In this document: positions 44,518 to 55,810 of the stretch, piece by piece | How the letters are laid out: every line of letters begins with the position of its first letter | Numbering within the stretch: the first letter of the stretch is position 1 | NCBI RefSeq assembly: GCF_016617615.1 | Contig: NZ_JAACYA010000002.1 | Location: 372,001 to 436,000 of the forward strand | Origin: Persephonella atlantica | Lineage (GTDB): Bacteria; Aquificota; Aquificia; Aquificales; Hydrogenothermaceae | Length of the DNA stretch: 64,000 nt | Direction of reading: 5' to 3' | Position numbers and translations under genes: made by a program | Notes under the pieces: model-generated | Database searches by the model: none | The model's input: only the letters and a program-made list of their open reading frames with translations | Told to the model about the DNA's origin: nothing

Positions 44518-45252
44518 TTAAATCTTTTCTATTTCCTGTCTTAAATTACGAATATCTTTTCTAATTTTGTCTATTTTATAATGCTTTATAAAGCTAACCA
44601 GACAGGCCATTTTCCAGAATCTAAAGTATAAAACACCTATTTTATTCAGCAATAAAGGAATTTTAAAAATATTTGCAACTTTCAAAACCAAAGAAATTAC
44701 AAGGTAAATAAAAAAATACATTATTGTATAAAATGCCAGAAAGATATATTCCACTCGTGCTGAAGACGGAGTAAAATCTTCAATCGTTAGTAAAATATCT
44801 TCCCTGCAAGAATTTATAACAGCAAAACCTAAATAAACGATAAAAGCTGTCAGATACAGTTCAAAACCTTTTATCTCCTTTATATCCTGTTTATCAATGA
44901 TATCTAATTCATCAAGAAATTCAGACAGTTTGATATATTTTTTGGGACGGCTGTAATACAGCTTCATATTTTCAATCCTTTTTTTGTCGTAAACCATATG
45001 TAAGTTAGCTTTTAACCTTCTGGATATTTTTAAAATTGTGGGAAATTTACCAAAACCAAACATAAGAAAAAACAGCCATGAGAGGGGAAAAAAAAGCAGA
45101 ATTAAAAAATCAGTATCTTGGATGTCGTATTTAAAAAAATCCAATACAAAAGCATAAGACAAGCCTGTAATAAACAGACCAACTACAAAATTGGCAAACT
45201 CTTTCCACTGGTCTGCCTGTTTCTTTATCTGTTTTATCTTATCGGTTTTCAC
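44518..45252 (-). CDS. Integral membrane protein of unknown function
   Basis: 244 residues with about four helices (about 20-40, 50-70, 128-148, 168-195). Charged ends (KTDKIKQIKKQ, KIRKDIRNLRQEIEKI) suggest cytoplasmic coiled segments. No family recognised. It overlaps the small gene upstream by 14 bases, and its stop abuts the end of the RNase Z-like gene. Confidence 0.6.
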   Translation of the reverse strand: MKTDKIKQIKKQADQWKEFANFVVGLFITGLSYAFVLDFFKYDIQDTDFLILLFFPLSWLFFLMFGFGKFPTILKISRRLKANLHMVYDKKRIENMKLYYSRPKKYIKLSEFLDELDIIDKQDIKEIKGFELYLTAFIVYLGFAVINSCREDILLTIEDFTPSSARVEYIFLAFYTIMYFFIYLVISLVLKVANIFKIPLLLNKIGVLYFRFWKMACLVSFIKHYKIDKIRKDIRNLRQEIEKI

Positions 45253-45424
45253 CTTTAGGGTAGTTTTGAACTTTCTCTATATTCTTTTTTTCCTTCTTTT
45301 CACTGGTTTTATCATTCTGAGCAGGTTTTTCTACCTTCACCTTTACACCAATCTGGTGAACAGCTTTCCCACCGTAAGAAAATCCAAAAATAAATAAGCA
45401 AAGAACAACAGCCCAGCTTTTCAT
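45239..45424 (-). CDS. Small secreted protein of unknown function
   Basis: 61 residues. A signal sequence (KSWAVVLCLFIFGFSYGGKA) precedes a Lys/Glu-rich mature part. The end overlaps the membrane-protein gene by 14 bases, which supports translation and coupling. No Shine-Dalgarno site is obvious. Real gene status is moderately supported by the signal peptide and coupling. Confidence 0.5.
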   Translation of the reverse strand: MKSWAVVLCLFIFGFSYGGKAVHQIGVKVKVEKPAQNDKTSEKKEKKNIEKVQNYPKGENR

Positions 45425-45481
45425 AAGAATAAAAATAAATAACTCAGATAAAAAAATAAATTCTTTTAAAATTCTGATGAT

Positions 45482-48259
<2,778 letters not shown>

Positions 48260-48285
<26 letters not shown>

Positions 48286-49096
48286 ACCAATTCTCCCCTT
48301 CCTTGTTTATGTCTTTTTTTGAAATCTCTTTTTTTATACGTAGCCTGTGTTTGTGTGCCATATTTATTATTTCGTCTCTTTCCTTTTCCCCGTAAATTCC
48401 CGTTATTATTAAACAGTCTTTAAACAGCTGCACTATTTTATCAAAATGTTCTCTGAATATATCCATCTGGAGGTTTGCTATCACTGTATCAAACTTGTCC
48501 TCTACCTGCTGCACAGACTTTTTTTCACATTTTATTGAAACTTCGTTTTCCCATGCATTTTCACTACATTCTTTTACCGCTTCTTCCTGAACATCAATAG
48601 CATACACATCTGCTCCAAGTTTTGCAGATGCAATTGCAAGAATACCTGAGCCTGTTCCAACATCAAGAACTTTTTTACCTTCCTTCACACATTCTGGTAT
48701 CAAAGAAAGGGCAATCTGTGTTGTTGGGTGAAGCCCTGTTCCAAATGCCATACCGATTTTAAGTTTTATAGGGATGTAATCTTTACCTTCGTAAACTTCC
48801 CATTCTGGAATTATTATGAAAGGAGGTGCTGAGATAGGTTTAAAGTTTTCTTTCCACTTTTCTTCCCAGTTTTCTTCTTTTACCTCTTCTTCTAATATTA
48901 AGTTTCCCCCTCCTAATTCTTCAAATATCTCGTTGATAGCCTCTTTTATCCCTTCATACTCTTCATCTTGAACATAGATGGCAAAGTTAACCTCACTTTT
49001 GTCTCTGCTTAAAATTTCTATGCCGTATCCGTTAAACTCAATCACAAAGATATCAAAAAGAGATGCTGGAATAGAAAATATCAGTTTTTTCATCAC
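48260..49096 (-). CDS. prmA: Ribosomal protein L11 methyltransferase
   Basis: 278 residues. PrmA methylates L11. Signature MAFGTGLHPTTQIALSLI (about 122-139) and VLDVGTGSGILAIASAKLGA (SAM motif I) are clear, with VIANLQMDIF (NL motif). The N-terminal substrate-recognition part is short. It overlaps the 141-residue gene by 4 bases and deoC by 26. Confidence 0.93.
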
Positions 49097-49518
49097 TGTT
49101 CCTTCTGTAGTGTAAAAATCAGATTTCCGTATGTATCATACTCTATCTTTACTTTGAATTTTTTACCATTTATGTTTCTGTAGGTTTCTATGTAGTTAAA
49201 AATCTCAACTTTTCCGTTGCTTTTTATCTTTATTTTTCTAATCTGTCTGGCATCCTCAACCTTTAGAGAGTATATAATTTTCAGATGTATACCATCTCCG
49301 TGCTCAATTTCTTCTATCTTTTCCAGTGTGGGAAGGGGAGCTGTCTCTATCTTTTCTACCCAGTCCTCATAAAGGTCTTCCTGTTCAACAACAATCTTCA
49401 GCCCATCTTCTATTTTTTCTGGATTTAAAGAGGCAATCTCTTCATCTAATATATTTTTTACAAATGAGTAAATATCAAGAAAGCTGTTCTGAACTTCTTT
49501 CAGAAGACCTTCTTCCAA
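49093..49518 (-). CDS. Conserved-looking small cytoplasmic protein in the hspR operon, unknown function
   Basis: 141 residues, acidic, no signal peptide or membrane helix. An N-terminal helical part (NSFLDIYSFVKNILDEEIAS) is followed by alternating strands (HLKIIYSLKVEDAR, KKFKVKIEYDTYGNLIF). No family recognised. It lies 2 bases after hspR and overlaps prmA by 4, so it must be co-expressed with them and may be chaperone- or translation-linked. Confidence 0.65.
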   Translation of the reverse strand: MEEGLLKEVQNSFLDIYSFVKNILDEEIASLNPEKIEDGLKIVVEQEDLYEDWVEKIETAPLPTLEKIEEIEHGDGIHLKIIYSLKVEDARQIRKIKIKSNGKVEIFNYIETYRNINGKKFKVKIEYDTYGNLIFTLQKEQ

Positions 49519-49520
49519 AA

Positions 49521-49955
49521 TTACTCACCTTCCTGCTCTTTTCTGAATTTATTATACATATACTCCTCTATCTTTGTAATCTCAATCTTTGGAACTCTCA
49601 TCAGAGCATTCTGCTGTTCTTCATAACTTTCTGCATATCTTCTCTTTATCTCCTCCTGTATGTACTCAAGGAGATACTCTATCTGTTTTTGCATCTGAAG
49701 CATCTGCTCTCTCATCCTGAGGATTGCATCTACACCTGCTAAATTTACTCCCAGCTCCCTCGTGAGAAACAGTATAAACTCTAACTTTTCTATATCTTCC
49801 TGAGAGTAAAGCCTTGTTTTTCCTTCTGTTCTGGAAGGCGTCAAAAGTCCTTCCCTCTCGTACAGTCTCAATGTCTGGGGATGAATGTTAAACATCCGTG
49901 AGACTGCTCCAATCATATATAAAGGTTCTTTTTTGTTTTTCTTTCCCTTTTTCAT
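49521..49955 (-). CDS. hspR: HspR-type MerR-family heat-shock repressor
   Basis: 144 residues. An N-terminal MerR helix-turn-helix with MIGAVSRMFNIHPQTLRLYE and REGLLTPSRTEGKTRLYSQ identifies HspR, and a coiled-coil follows (AILRMREQMLQMQKQIEYLL). HspR represses dnaK/dnaJ/clpB operons at HAIR sites. It lies 15 bases after dnaJ, and a HAIR-like element overlaps the dnaJ promoter (51145-51165), so it likely autoregulates this operon. Confidence 0.9.
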   Translation of the reverse strand: MKKGKKNKKEPLYMIGAVSRMFNIHPQTLRLYEREGLLTPSRTEGKTRLYSQEDIEKLEFILFLTRELGVNLAGVDAILRMREQMLQMQKQIEYLLEYIQEEIKRRYAESYEEQQNALMRVPKIEITKIEEYMYNKFRKEQEGE

Positions 49956-49970
49956 GGCTCATCACCCCTT

Positions 49971-51113
49971 TTAAGGTTTTTCAAACCTTGTTGAAGGCTT
50001 TGGCAGTTCTTTCTCAAGCTCGTCAACAATCTTTCTTGCTTTTCTGCTGAGCTGTTTTCTTGAAGGAATTTCAACATTAACCACAACGACAAGGTCTCCG
50101 TATCCAGAAGATTTCAGGCGGGGCATTCCTTTTCCATGTATCCTTATGTGCTGTCCACTCTGTGTCCCTTCTGGAATTTTTATCTTTTCCGTTTTGCCGT
50201 CAATGGTTGGAATCTCTAACTCTGTGCCGTTAATTGCTTCTGCAACATTTACGTTAACCTTCACATAGAGATTATCCCCTTTCCTCTCATAAAGCCAGTG
50301 TGGTTGAACGTTTACTATTATCCACAAATCTCCCGGAGGTCCCCCAAATCTCCCACTGTGCCCTTTTCCCGGAACTCTCAGCTTTGTTCCGTTATCTACA
50401 CCGGGAGGAATTCTAACCTTTACTGTTTCTGTCTTCATCACAAGACCACGACCATTACACACGTCACAGGGCTGCTGAATGTATCCTGTTCCCTGACACC
50501 TTGGACATGTCTGTGTTATATGCATAAAGCCTGAAGAGTATGTTATCTGACCTGCTCCTCCACACTCTGGACATACTGTTGGCTGACTACCAGGTTTTTG
50601 GCCAGTTCCTGCACACCTCTCACATATCACATATCTGGGAACATCTATTGTTAGAGTCGTTCCCCTGTAGGCATCTTCTAAGGATATGGTTACTGTCTGG
50701 TATATGTCATCTCCCCTTTCAGCTGTATATGTTCTCCTTTTCTCTCTGTGTGTTCTTCTCCTACCTCCACCAAAAAAGTCTGAGAAGTTAAACAGGTCTT
50801 CTAATATATCATCTATATTCATACCAAAACCTGAAAATCCTTCAAAACCACCTTCTCTTCTGCCTGCCCCAGCTCCTGTAAATGCAGCATGTCCAAACTG
50901 GTCGTAAAGCTTTCTCTTTTCAGGGTCTGACAACACCTGATATGCTTCACTTATCTCTTTAAACTTTTCTTCTGCTTCTTTATTATTTGGGTTCAGGTCA
51001 GGATGGTACTTTCTTGCCAGTCTCCTGTAAGCTTTTTTTATCTCATCTGGTGTTGCGTTTCTGCTTACCCCAAGTATTTCGTAATAATCCTTTTTTGCTG
51101 CCAACTTCCCCAC
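49971..51113 (-). CDS. dnaJ: Chaperone protein DnaJ
   Basis: 380 residues. J domain with [20 protein letters not shown] and the HPD in [10 protein letters not shown], Gly/Phe-rich region ([12 protein letters not shown]), four CxxCxGxG zinc repeats ([32 protein letters not shown]) and C-terminal client domains. It activates DnaK. The start may be the TTG at 51104, since AGGTG lies 6 bases upstream of it; the GTG at 51113 overlaps that site. No dnaK is in the window. Confidence 0.95.
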   Translation of the reverse strand: MGKLAAKKDYYEILGVSRNATPDEIKKAYRRLARKYHPDLNPNNKEAEEKFKEISEAYQVLSDPEKRKLYDQFGHAAFTGAGAGRREGGFEGFSGFGMNIDDILEDLFNFSDFFGGGRRRTHREKRRTYTAERGDDIYQTVTISLEDAYRGTTLTIDVPRYVICERCAGTGQKPGSQPTVCPECGGAGQITYSSGFMHITQTCPRCQGTGYIQQPCDVCNGRGLVMKTETVKVRIPPGVDNGTKLRVPGKGHSGRFGGPPGDLWIIVNVQPHWLYERKGDNLYVKVNVNVAEAINGTELEIPTIDGKTEKIKIPEGTQSGQHIRIHGKGMPRLKSSGYGDLVVVVNVEIPSRKQLSRKARKIVDELEKELPKPSTRFEKP

Positions 51114-51135
51114 CTGCTCATTTAATTTTAGTTTA

Positions 51136-51164
51136 AATATATAACTTTAGTATGGTATTGTCAA
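51136..51164 (-). promoter_or_regulatory. Near-consensus promoter of the dnaJ-hspR operon
   Basis: On the minus strand, TTGACA (51159-51164) and TATATT (51136-51141) are spaced by 17 bases, about 23 bases before the start codon region. It is overlapped by the HAIR-like element, consistent with strong but repressible transcription. Confidence 0.7.
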
Positions 51165-51165
51165 A
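51145..51165 (-). promoter_or_regulatory. HAIR-like HspR operator
   Basis: On the minus strand the sequence is TTTGACA-N7-ACTAAAG. Compared with the HAIR consensus CTTGAGT-N7-ACTCAAG, the spacing is exact, one half matches 6 of 7 bases and the other 4 of 7. It covers the -35 box and most of the spacer, where HspR would block polymerase. Next to hspR itself this is probably functional, though found by eye. Confidence 0.6.
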
Positions 51166-51174
51166 TTTTGTACA

Positions 51175-52467
51175 TTATCTGTTTAGCCTGACCTCAACAC
51201 TCAGTCTGTGGGCTTCTAATCCTTCTGCTGTAGCAATATCCCTTGCATATTTTTCAACCTTTTCAAACCCCTTCTGGGATACATATATGACAGAAGACTT
51301 TTTTACAAAGTCATAAACACCCAGTGGTGAGGAAAATCTGGCTGACCTTCCTGTTGGAAGAACATGATTGGGACCTAAAACATAGTCACCTAAAGGCTCT
51401 GTAGAATACTCCCCGAGGAATATAGCCCCTGCATGTTTTATCCTGTCAAGTAAGCTGAACGGATTATCTGTTATTATCTCAAGGTGTTCAGGTGCTATAT
51501 AATTTGAAACTTCAGCAGCAGTATTCAGGTCGTCAACAATAAATGCATGACCATAGTTATCCAGTGATTTTCTTGCTATACTTTCCCGTGAGAAATTATT
51601 CAGCAGTTTCTTATAAAGAATATCTTTTACCTTTTTTGCTATATCTTCCGACGTTGTAACCAGAATAGAAGCGGCAAGCTCATCGTGCTCTGCCTGAGAA
51701 AGCAGGTCTGCAGCAACCCACTCTGGATTTGCTGTCTCATCTGCAATAACCAGTATCTCTGAAGGACCTGCTATTGAATCTATGTCCACATAGCCGTAAA
51801 CATTCTTCTTTGCCAGTGCGACATATATGTTTCCAGGTCCTACAATCTTATCAACCTTCTGCACAGTCTGGGTTCCGTAAGCCATAGCACCTATTGCTTG
51901 AGCTCCTCCTATCCTGTAAACAGTATGTATCCCACATATATATGCTGCTGCCAGTGTGTAAACGTTTGGATTTGGAGAACAGATGATTATATCTTTTACA
52001 CCTGCAACAACAGCAGGAACAGCATTCATAATAACAGTGGAAGGATATGCAGCTTTTCCGCCGGGAACGTAAAGACCTGCCCTTTCCATCGGCACAACTT
52101 TCTGTCCAAGCATCATACCATCTTCTTCTAAAAAGAAAGAATGCTCAATCTGAGCCTCGTGGAACCTCCTTACCCTTTCGTAAGATACCTCAAGGGCCTT
52201 TCTCACGTTTTCTTCTATACTTTCATATGCCTTTTCTATCTCTTCAAAAGGAACAGCAAACTCATCAGGCTTTAGCTTTACTCCGTCAAAACGCTCTGTA
52301 TATTCAATAACCGCTTCATCTCCCCTTTCCTTCACATTCTTCAGTATCTCCTTTACAGAGCCTTCGTACTGGTCTATCTCCATATCACTCCTTCTTATTA
52401 ATCTTTCTAACTCTTCACTTTTTGTATAATCTTTTCCCCGCAGGTCAACAATCTTCATCTCTTTCAC
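51175..52467 (-). CDS. hisD: Histidinol dehydrogenase
   Basis: 430 residues, standard. HisD catalyses the last two oxidations of histidine synthesis, using NAD and zinc. VPMERAGLYVPGGKAAYPST (about 115-134) and IVGPGNIYVALAKKNVYG are family signatures, followed by DSIAGPSEILVIADE and LLSQAEHDELAAS, which carries zinc ligands (Gln/His). GAGGTGAAAG precedes the ATG at 52467. It is alone between dnaJ and pgeF. Confidence 0.96.
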   Translation of the reverse strand: MKEMKIVDLRGKDYTKSEELERLIRRSDMEIDQYEGSVKEILKNVKERGDEAVIEYTERFDGVKLKPDEFAVPFEEIEKAYESIEENVRKALEVSYERVRRFHEAQIEHSFFLEEDGMMLGQKVVPMERAGLYVPGGKAAYPSTVIMNAVPAVVAGVKDIIICSPNPNVYTLAAAYICGIHTVYRIGGAQAIGAMAYGTQTVQKVDKIVGPGNIYVALAKKNVYGYVDIDSIAGPSEILVIADETANPEWVAADLLSQAEHDELAASILVTTSEDIAKKVKDILYKKLLNNFSRESIARKSLDNYGHAFIVDDLNTAAEVSNYIAPEHLEIITDNPFSLLDRIKHAGAIFLGEYSTEPLGDYVLGPNHVLPTGRSARFSSPLGVYDFVKKSSVIYVSQKGFEKVEKYARDIATAEGLEAHRLSVEVRLNR

Positions 52468-52510
52468 CTCTTTTCAGAAATATAACTGGAAATATGATAA
52501 CATTTTTGTT

Positions 52511-53143
52511 ATGGAGCGTATAAATATACGCAGTTTACATATTATATTTACAGAAAAGTCAGACGGAAACATGAAAGATTCTTCTGTAAGGAAAGACTTT
52601 ATAAGTAAACATCAGCTTCCCTCTCCCATTTTACCTGAGCAGAAACATTCCTCAGTAGTGCTAAATGCTGACAGCCACAACTTAGAGTGTGATGGACTAT
52701 TTACACAGGAAAAAAATAAGGCTTTAGGTGTCTTGACTGCAGACTGTATGCCTGTTGTTCTGACAGACTTTTCCTCTCTGTCGGTTGTACACGCTGGATG
52801 GAGAGGACTGATAGACGGAATAATAGAAAACGCTTTAAGAATGTTTGGCAAAAAAGAAATTTTTGCATTCATTGGCCCTTCAGCAAGGAAGTGCTGTTAT
52901 GAGGTGCAGGAGGAATTTGCCGAAGGTCTTAAGAAGACGGGAGTTTCTGAGAGATTTTTAAGCAGGTCTTCAGACAGAATAACATTTTCACTTCAGGAAC
53001 TTGCAGTGGAAAAACTAAAAATTGGTGGTATAAAAGAGATTTATGATATATCTTTGTGTACAATATGTTCTCAAAAATTTTTTTCTTACAGGAATGGAGA
53101 CTTTGAAGAGAGAATACTTACAATGGCATGGCTGGAGGATTAG
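52511..53143 (+). CDS. Polyphenol oxidase/PgeF (YfiH, laccase-domain) family protein
   Basis: 210 residues, a bit short. LTADCMPVVL and VVHAGWRGLIDGI (about 77-105) hold the Cys and His zinc ligands, and FIGPSARKCCYEVQEEF the third region; this is the PgeF peptidoglycan-editing (YfiH) family, some called multicopper polyphenol oxidase. It opens the rightward run through lptB and abuts accD with no gap. Its start lacks a clear ribosome binding site. Confidence 0.88.
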   Translation: MERINIRSLHIIFTEKSDGNMKDSSVRKDFISKHQLPSPILPEQKHSSVVLNADSHNLECDGLFTQEKNKALGVLTADCMPVVLTDFSSLSVVHAGWRGLIDGIIENALRMFGKKEIFAFIGPSARKCCYEVQEEFAEGLKKTGVSERFLSRSSDRITFSLQELAVEKLKIGGIKEIYDISLCTICSQKFFSYRNGDFEERILTMAWLED

Positions 53144-53980
53144 ATGGGACTGAAAGATTTATTCAGCAGATTTAAGGGAAGAAGAAAACTGCAGGTTGAA
53201 AGGGGAGAGTGGCTCAAATGTGAAAAGTGTAAAACACTCCTCTACAGCGAAGACCTGAAAAAAAACATGAAAATATGCCCCCACTGTGGTTATAACTTCC
53301 GTATGAACGCAAAGGAAAGGGTTGATATGTTCCTTGACGAGATATATGAGTACGACCTTTTTTCACGGATAAAACCTGTAGACATTCTGAACTTCAGGGA
53401 TACAAAAAAGTACAAAGACAGGATAAAACAGGCTCAGGAAAAAACAGGGCTAAACGATGCTATCATTATAGCTTACGGCAAAATTTACGACAGGGAAGTT
53501 ATTCTTGCCCCTATGGATTTTAGATTTATGGGCGGAAGTATGGGAAGTGTAGTGGGAGCAAAATTTGTCAGAGGGGCTGAATTTGCCATTGAGAAAAAGA
53601 TACCATTTATTACTGTAACAGCCTCTGGCGGTGCAAGGATGCAGGAAAGCATCATATCACTTATGCAGATGGCAAAAACATCTATTGCTGTTGACAAGAT
53701 GAACAAAGCAGGAGTGCTTTACATATCCATACTTACAGACCCTACAATGGGCGGTGTATCAGCAAGCTTTGCATTTTTAGGTGATGTGATAATAGCAGAG
53801 CCTGAATCCCTTATTGGATTTGCTGGACCAAGGGTTATAGAGCAGACAATAAAACAGCAGCTACCTGAAGGTTTTCAGCGTTCAGAATTCTTACTTGAAA
53901 AGGGACAGATAGATATGGTTGTTGACAGAAGAAATCTGAAAAAAACTGTTTATACACTGATAAAGCAGCTAAATGGATAA
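53144..53980 (+). CDS. accD: Acetyl-CoA carboxylase carboxyltransferase subunit beta
   Basis: 278 residues. AccD with AccA transfers CO2 from biotin carrier to acetyl-CoA, starting fatty acid synthesis. An N-terminal zinc ribbon (CEKCKTLLYS and CPHCGYNF, about 26-52) and the crotonase-like core with TVTASGGARMQESIISLMQM (oxyanion GG) and TDPTMGGVSASFAFLGD. The end overlaps mobB by 8 bases. Confidence 0.96.
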   Translation: MGLKDLFSRFKGRRKLQVERGEWLKCEKCKTLLYSEDLKKNMKICPHCGYNFRMNAKERVDMFLDEIYEYDLFSRIKPVDILNFRDTKKYKDRIKQAQEKTGLNDAIIIAYGKIYDREVILAPMDFRFMGGSMGSVVGAKFVRGAEFAIEKKIPFITVTASGGARMQESIISLMQMAKTSIAVDKMNKAGVLYISILTDPTMGGVSASFAFLGDVIIAEPESLIGFAGPRVIEQTIKQQLPEGFQRSEFLLEKGQIDMVVDRRNLKKTVYTLIKQLNG

Positions 53981-54488
53981 AAAAGTTCCTGTTATCAGCA
54001 TCGTAGGTGCCCACAACAGTGGTAAAACCACCTTTATAGAAAAGGTAATCAGGATTCTTTCTAACAGGGGATACTCTGTTGCCGCAATAAAACACGACCC
54101 TAAGGGAAAGGCAGTTACAGACACTCCCGGTAAAGACAGCTACAGAATGTTCCATGCAGGGGCAAAACAGGTTATATTAGCATCACCTGACAAGATAACA
54201 TCTTACGTAAGAATTTCAGATTACGACCCGTCTGACCTTGTAAAAAAGTATGTTGTGGAAGATGTTGACATAATCATAATAGAAGGCTTTAAGAGATACA
54301 AAAATACAGACAAGTTTGAAGTGATAAGAAAAGAAGAAAAAAGAGAGTTGATTTTGTCTGAAGAAGATGGTCTTGTTGGCGTGATAACAGATTATTACAG
54401 CCATCCTCTTTCCTTTGACATCAACAGACCTGAAGAGTTTGCCAGCTACCTTGAAAAACATTATATAAAAACCGAAAAATATTTATAA
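53973..54488 (+). CDS. mobB: Molybdopterin-guanine dinucleotide biosynthesis protein MobB
   Basis: 171 residues. VISIVGAHNSGKTTFIEKVI (about 6-25) is the P-loop, and AAIKHDPKGKAVTDTPGKDSY the family-typical HD segment. MobB is a GTP-binding partner of MobA for Mo-bisMGD cofactor. mobA lies at 13515. It overlaps accD by 8 bases. Confidence 0.92.
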   Translation: MDKKVPVISIVGAHNSGKTTFIEKVIRILSNRGYSVAAIKHDPKGKAVTDTPGKDSYRMFHAGAKQVILASPDKITSYVRISDYDPSDLVKKYVVEDVDIIIIEGFKRYKNTDKFEVIRKEEKRELILSEEDGLVGVITDYYSHPLSFDINRPEEFASYLEKHYIKTEKYL

Positions 54489-54510
54489 TATTAATCCTGT
54501 GAGGTTGTAG

Positions 54511-54780
54511 ATGAGGCTGTATGCAATTTTTGCCGGAACCGTTCAGGGTGTAGGCTTTAGATACTTTGTCAGGGATAAAGCTAAAAAGCTTGGAGTGAAA
54601 GGGTACGTGAGAAATCTACCTGATGGAACTGTTGAGGTTGTAGCAGAAGCAGATGAGGAAACTTTGAAAAAGTTTTTCTCTGAGATAGAGAAAGGTCCAC
54701 CACTTGCAGAGGTAACAGATATCAGATACCAGTTTGAAGACAAAGACGGGGGTTTTGCAGATTTTGAGATTCTTTATTAA
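54511..54780 (+). CDS. acyP: Acylphosphatase
   Basis: 89 residues. AcyP hydrolyses acyl phosphates. The active-site Arg/Gly loop FAGTVQGVGFRYFVRD (about 6-21) and Asn in GYVRNLPDGTVEV (about 31-43) are present. GTGAGG lies upstream. The following gene apparently begins inside it. Confidence 0.95.
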   Translation: MRLYAIFAGTVQGVGFRYFVRDKAKKLGVKGYVRNLPDGTVEVVAEADEETLKKFFSEIEKGPPLAEVTDIRYQFEDKDGGFADFEILY

Positions 54781-55795
54781 CAGTTTTGTTCTGCTTATTT
54801 TTTTAACTTTCTCTGCTGGTTTTGGGCTTACATATACGGTAAAGAGGGGAGATAATTTAGGTAAAATTGCAAAAAGGTATAACGTTTCTGTCAAATCTAT
54901 CATAAAGGCAAACAATCTGAAAAAGCCTTACATCATAAGGCCGGGACAGAAACTGAAAATACCTGTCAGAAAAACAGCTACAACTAAGTGTGTCCTGAAG
55001 CACAAAGTAAAAAGGGGAGAATCACTGATTAAGATAGCAAAAAAGTATAGGGTTTGGGTGAAAGACATTAAAAAGCTGAACAATCTAAAGTCAGATAAAC
55101 TGTATGTGGGACAGGTTCTGTGTATCAAAAAAGGAAAAATCACAAAATCTTCCCAAAAAAGCTCAAAAAAAAGTTTTTACATAAAAAAGAAAAAGATTAT
55201 TACAAAGAGGATTATTACCTACACGGTAAGAAAGGGAGACAACCTCTCAAAAATAGCAAAAAGATATGGAACAACAGTAAGCAAGATAATAAAGCTAAAT
55301 AAACTGAAAAAACCATACATCATACGGCCGGGACAGAGGTTGAAAATAGAAAAAAGAGAGATAAGCTATGTGGAAGAAGTAGTAAAAAGGAGAACCGTTC
55401 CATTTGGGTTCATATGGCCTGTAAATGGAAAAGTTATCCAGACATTCGCTAACAACGCAAGGAAAAGACATCTCGGAATAGACATAAGAACAGACTGTCA
55501 GGCTCCAATAAAAGCTGCAGAAGATGGTAAGGTTATATATGCAGGAGACAGTATCAAAGCTTACGGTAATCTGATAGTTATCAAACACGCAAAAAGGTTC
55601 AACACAGTTTACGGACACGTAGGACAGATTGCTGTAAAAGAAGGACAGACAGTTAAAAAAGGAGATGTTATCGGTTATGTAGGAAAACTTGGTGAAGCAC
55701 AGGAATGCGGTCTATACTTTGAGGTGAGGAAGAACGGTTTTCCTTTAGACCCTTTAGTATTCTTGAGCAAAAACAAATCTAAAAAAGTTAACTGA
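54734..55795 (+). CDS. Exported protein with three LysM repeats and a degenerate M23 (LytM-like) domain
   Basis: 353 residues with TTG at 54734 as the furthest start; TTGs at 54755 or 54764 are also possible, and all overlap acyP. A hydrophobic signal segment follows (FINSFVLLIFLTFSAGFGL). LysM repeats (about 33-76, 88-130, 157-200) read YTVKRGDNLGKIAKRYNVS, HKVKRGESLIKIAKKY and YTVRKGDNLSKIAKRYGTT. The C-terminal M23 region has RHLGIDIRTD (His and Asp ligands) and VYGHVGQ, but the HxH motif reads ECGLYFEV, lacking both His. It is probably inactive, like NlpD/EnvC amidase activators. Confidence 0.85.
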   Translation: MKTKTGVLQILRFFINSFVLLIFLTFSAGFGLTYTVKRGDNLGKIAKRYNVSVKSIIKANNLKKPYIIRPGQKLKIPVRKTATTKCVLKHKVKRGESLIKIAKKYRVWVKDIKKLNNLKSDKLYVGQVLCIKKGKITKSSQKSSKKSFYIKKKKIITKRIITYTVRKGDNLSKIAKRYGTTVSKIIKLNKLKKPYIIRPGQRLKIEKREISYVEEVVKRRTVPFGFIWPVNGKVIQTFANNARKRHLGIDIRTDCQAPIKAAEDGKVIYAGDSIKAYGNLIVIKHAKRFNTVYGHVGQIAVKEGQTVKKGDVIGYVGKLGEAQECGLYFEVRKNGFPLDPLVFLSKNKSKKVN

Positions 55796-55810
55796 CAATA
55801 TGAGGTGAAG

